Of a stretch of DNA of 23,384 bases, positions 22,203-23,384 are shown in pieces. The stretch spans positions 1 to 23,384 of the IMG/VR virus record IMGVR_UViG_3300029319_000533. One strand, written 5' to 3'. The stretch comes from a virus. Both the position numbers and the translations under genes were made by a program. The first letter of the stretch is position 1. Every line of letters begins with the position of its first letter. A model generated the notes under the pieces. It made no database searches, was not told where the DNA came from, and saw only the letters and a program-made list of their open reading frames with translations.

Positions 22203-22379
22203 ATGGTAAAAATTCTAAAACCTATTCTTCTAGTTTTTATAAAGTCAAAGGCAATGAAAAGGTTAATATTAGATCTGTTAAAGGCAATAGCCAAGCAAAC
22301 GGACAATACAATAGACGATCAAGCAGTTGCTTTTATAGAAGCCAGAATGTTCCCTGGTTCTACCACTTCTCTTCAATGA
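22203..22379 (+). CDS. Small amphipathic protein, cyanophage type
   Basis: This 58-residue protein begins MVKILKPILLVFIKSKAMKR, then LILDLLKAIAKQTDNTIDD and a C-terminal 'AVAFIEARMFPG'. It is a basic hydrophobic helix followed by an acidic 'TDNTIDDQAV' segment. I recognise this type as a small uncharacterised protein of marine cyanophages. It is read on the plus strand from ATG 22203 with its TGA one base before the next ATG at 22381, so the pair is likely co-translated. The minus-strand frame over the same DNA is a shadow. Confidence 0.65.
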   Translation: MVKILKPILLVFIKSKAMKRLILDLLKAIAKQTDNTIDDQAVAFIEARMFPGSTTSLQ

Positions 22380-22380
22380 C

Positions 22381-22710
22381 ATGAAAGACACTTTTTTTCA
22401 AATCATATTTGAATCTCCACCAGCTGAAGTTGAACTTTCTACAGAATTAAAATGTAGAGAGGTTATGAAATCAGATGATTTAGATAAGATAAAAGCATTT
22501 TGTTGTGATCTTATAAGAAACCAAGCAAAAATGGATACTGTGCTTGCATCTTCATTGGCACGATTAGCTGAACAAGAGTCAAAGAAAATGATTGAAGAAA
22601 AAATTGTTAAAGCAAAAGGTATAAATAAATTACTGTTTCTCTTTCATCAATTTATGATTATGAAACAAGTAGAGAAAATTATGAAAGCAAGCCGTCCTCA
22701 AAATCCTTAA
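22381..22710 (+). CDS. Conserved cyanophage helical protein
   Basis: A 109-residue, mostly helical charged protein: 'TELKCREVMKSDDLDKIKAF' near residue 20-40, then 'CCDLIRNQAKMDTVLASSLARLAEQE', which reads like the start of a coiled coil. The 'REVM.SDDLDKIKAFC..LIRNQA' pattern occurs in small proteins of marine cyanophages without known role. The last third has a hydrophobic helix (GINKLLFLFHQFMIMKQV). The gene starts two bases after the previous stop and overlaps the convergent minus-strand gene by 32 bases at its 3' end. Confidence 0.7.
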   Translation: MKDTFFQIIFESPPAEVELSTELKCREVMKSDDLDKIKAFCCDLIRNQAKMDTVLASSLARLAEQESKKMIEEKIVKAKGINKLLFLFHQFMIMKQVEKIMKASRPQNP

Positions 22711-22945
22711 GTTCTTGTTCTGAAAAATCTTCTTCACGCATACTTAAAACTTCACAAACTAAGGCATTGTGCTTTATAACAGCAGTTCTAATAAATTCTG
22801 TGACCCATTTACCATTAGTTATAAGTTGTGCTTTTCTATTACCATCAATAAAAACATAATGATCGTAACCTCTTAAATCTTGATCTATTAATTTTTTTTC
22901 TAAGTTTGATATTCTATTTAATTTTAAAGTTTTTAATTTATTCAT
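22679..22945 (-). CDS. 88-residue protein downstream of the methyltransferase
   Basis: I do not assign a family. The protein has a basic N-terminal helix (MNKLKTLKLNRISNLEKKLI), a beta-like 'YDHYVFIDGNRKAQLITNGKW' middle, and an acidic C-terminus 'EEDFSEQELKDFEDG'. Its ATG overlaps the methyltransferase stop by eight bases, so the two are in one operon and coupled. A link to DNA modification or expression control is conceivable from that coupling only. Its stop lies inside the convergent 109-residue gene. Confidence 0.65.
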   Translation of the reverse strand: MNKLKTLKLNRISNLEKKLIDQDLRGYDHYVFIDGNRKAQLITNGKWVTEFIRTAVIKHNALVCEVLSMREEDFSEQELKDFEDGLLS

Positions 22946-23384
22946 TGTAATAAAGATCGTGTACTCTTTTTAATGGTATCGCAGCCACAGCAGGTACAAT
23001 ACTATTTCCTAAGGCTCTAGTGCGGTCCACCCGATAGGATAGCCCATCATCTCCTCTACGAAGTATGGGCTTACTTGCATATGATCTCCAATCTGGGTTA
23101 AGACGTCTGGTAGCACCTTCGGACCATATTTCTCGTTCCATTTCGCTGAAGTTCTCCCTTTGTAATCTCTTGCCGTTGGAGTCGGTAGGCTTTGTAAATG
23201 ATTGAATAACTCCACTGTCTGCGGATTCAATGCTTCTCGAAGATTTGCTAGTTTGGTTCGTCCTTTGCGATGTATCGTTGTTTGTTTGATCATCGAGTCC
23301 ACTGATCGAGGAGGTAGGTGATCCATAGTCGTTGGTGTAGGCAACACACCACCACCTTGAACGTCTGTGGCAGGCTCCCAATGA
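22938..23384 (-). CDS. Cytosine-C5 DNA methyltransferase, C-terminal part (cut by window edge)
   Basis: This open frame enters from the right edge and ends in TAA at 22938. Near its beginning 'GACHRRSRWWCVAY' matches motif VIII of C5 methyltransferases (QxRxR type). A hydrophilic variable region with 'TDSNGKRLQREN' follows, then 'RRGDDGLSYRVDRTRALGNSIVPAVAA', the motif IX/X part in which 'ALGN.IVP' completes the SAM site. The catalytic PC motif and motifs I-VI would lie outside the window. It would methylate cytosine in a target set by the variable region, possibly protecting phage DNA from host nucleases. GC content is about 45-47 percent, well above the tail genes. A second open frame over the same bases also carries methyltransferase-like motifs. 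Confidence 0.75.
   Translation of the reverse strand, partial: SLGACHRRSRWWCVAYTNDYGSPTSSISGLDDQTNNDTSQRTNQTSKSSRSIESADSGVIQSFTKPTDSNGKRLQRENFSEMEREIWSEGATRRLNPDWRSYASKPILRRGDDGLSYRVDRTRALGNSIVPAVAAIPLKRVHDLYYNE
23009..23383 (-). other. Overlapping second frame with methyltransferase-like motifs
   Basis: The +1 frame inside the methyltransferase is open from the window edge to TAG at 23009 (124 codons). It reads 'LPTPTTMDHLPPRS', 'RKGRTKLANLREA', 'LPTPTARDYKG' and 'SPYFVEEMMGYPIGWT'. These are hallmark phrases of another group of phage cytosine methyltransferases. No clear ribosome binding site precedes the in-frame GTG at 23347. It may be a true overprinted frame, part of a frameshifted product, or an ancestral image. 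Confidence 0.4.

Noticed and set aside
22118-22306. Minus-strand 62-residue frame before the membrane-protein gene
   Set aside because: Overlaps the plus-strand 58-residue gene, which has a cyanophage-type sequence and tight spacing to its neighbour; the minus frame looks like a shadow.

Overview
The window looks like the tail, receptor-binding and right-hand accessory region of a tailed phage (siphovirus morphology) that infects marine picocyanobacteria (Prochlorococcus or Synechococcus). This rests on four observations. The sequence is AT-rich. The tail genes follow the lambda order (terminator, G/GT chaperone, tape measure, M, L, K, I, J). The fibre proteins are long, glycine/asparagine/threonine-rich and end in self-cleaving chaperone domains. 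Downstream there are small membrane and coiled-coil proteins whose sequences I recognise from marine cyanophages. Host and family are inferred from remembered family resemblance; no search was run.

Layout. Positions 1-27 are a rho-independent terminator closing an upstream gene. Positions 65-1945 hold four head-to-tail joining genes: a DnaT-like connector, a head-closure adaptor, a gp10-like tail-completion protein and a tail terminator. Positions 1972-2512 encode the G and T parts of the tail assembly chaperone, joined by a probable translational frameshift. Positions 2545-4506 are the tape measure. Positions 4506-10125 are the lambda-like tail tip genes M, L, K, I and J. Positions 10148-18602 hold five fibre or baseplate-type genes: a collar-domain fibre, two small proteins, and three long fibres. 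Two of the long fibres end in different intramolecular chaperone/protease domains (S74 and G2), and the last carries six repeats of about 90 residues. No major tail tube gene lies between terminator and chaperone, where lambda has gpV.

The right part starts at a good sigma70-like promoter (18610-18638). It drives a small coiled-coil protein, a 2-oxoglutarate/Fe(II) oxygenase, a small membrane protein and a 212-residue membrane-anchored protein. A 43-residue membrane protein is encoded on the opposite strand between them. A minus-strand operon (22137 down to 20368) encodes a two-helix membrane protein and three exported proteins, and it ends in a clear terminator. Two of the exported proteins look like tandem duplicates. 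Divergent from it are two small plus-strand cyanophage genes. At the right edge a minus-strand pair encodes the C-terminal part of a cytosine-C5 DNA methyltransferase and an 88-residue protein.

The most notable observation is in the methyltransferase. Over about 375 bases two frames stay open, and both carry hallmark sequence of phage cytosine methyltransferases. The motif pairs look like frame images of each other. Other points worth checking are the +1 (or -2) chaperone frameshift, a minor tail protein L lacking the iron-sulfur cysteines, and an exported protein whose signal peptide has no usable start codon.
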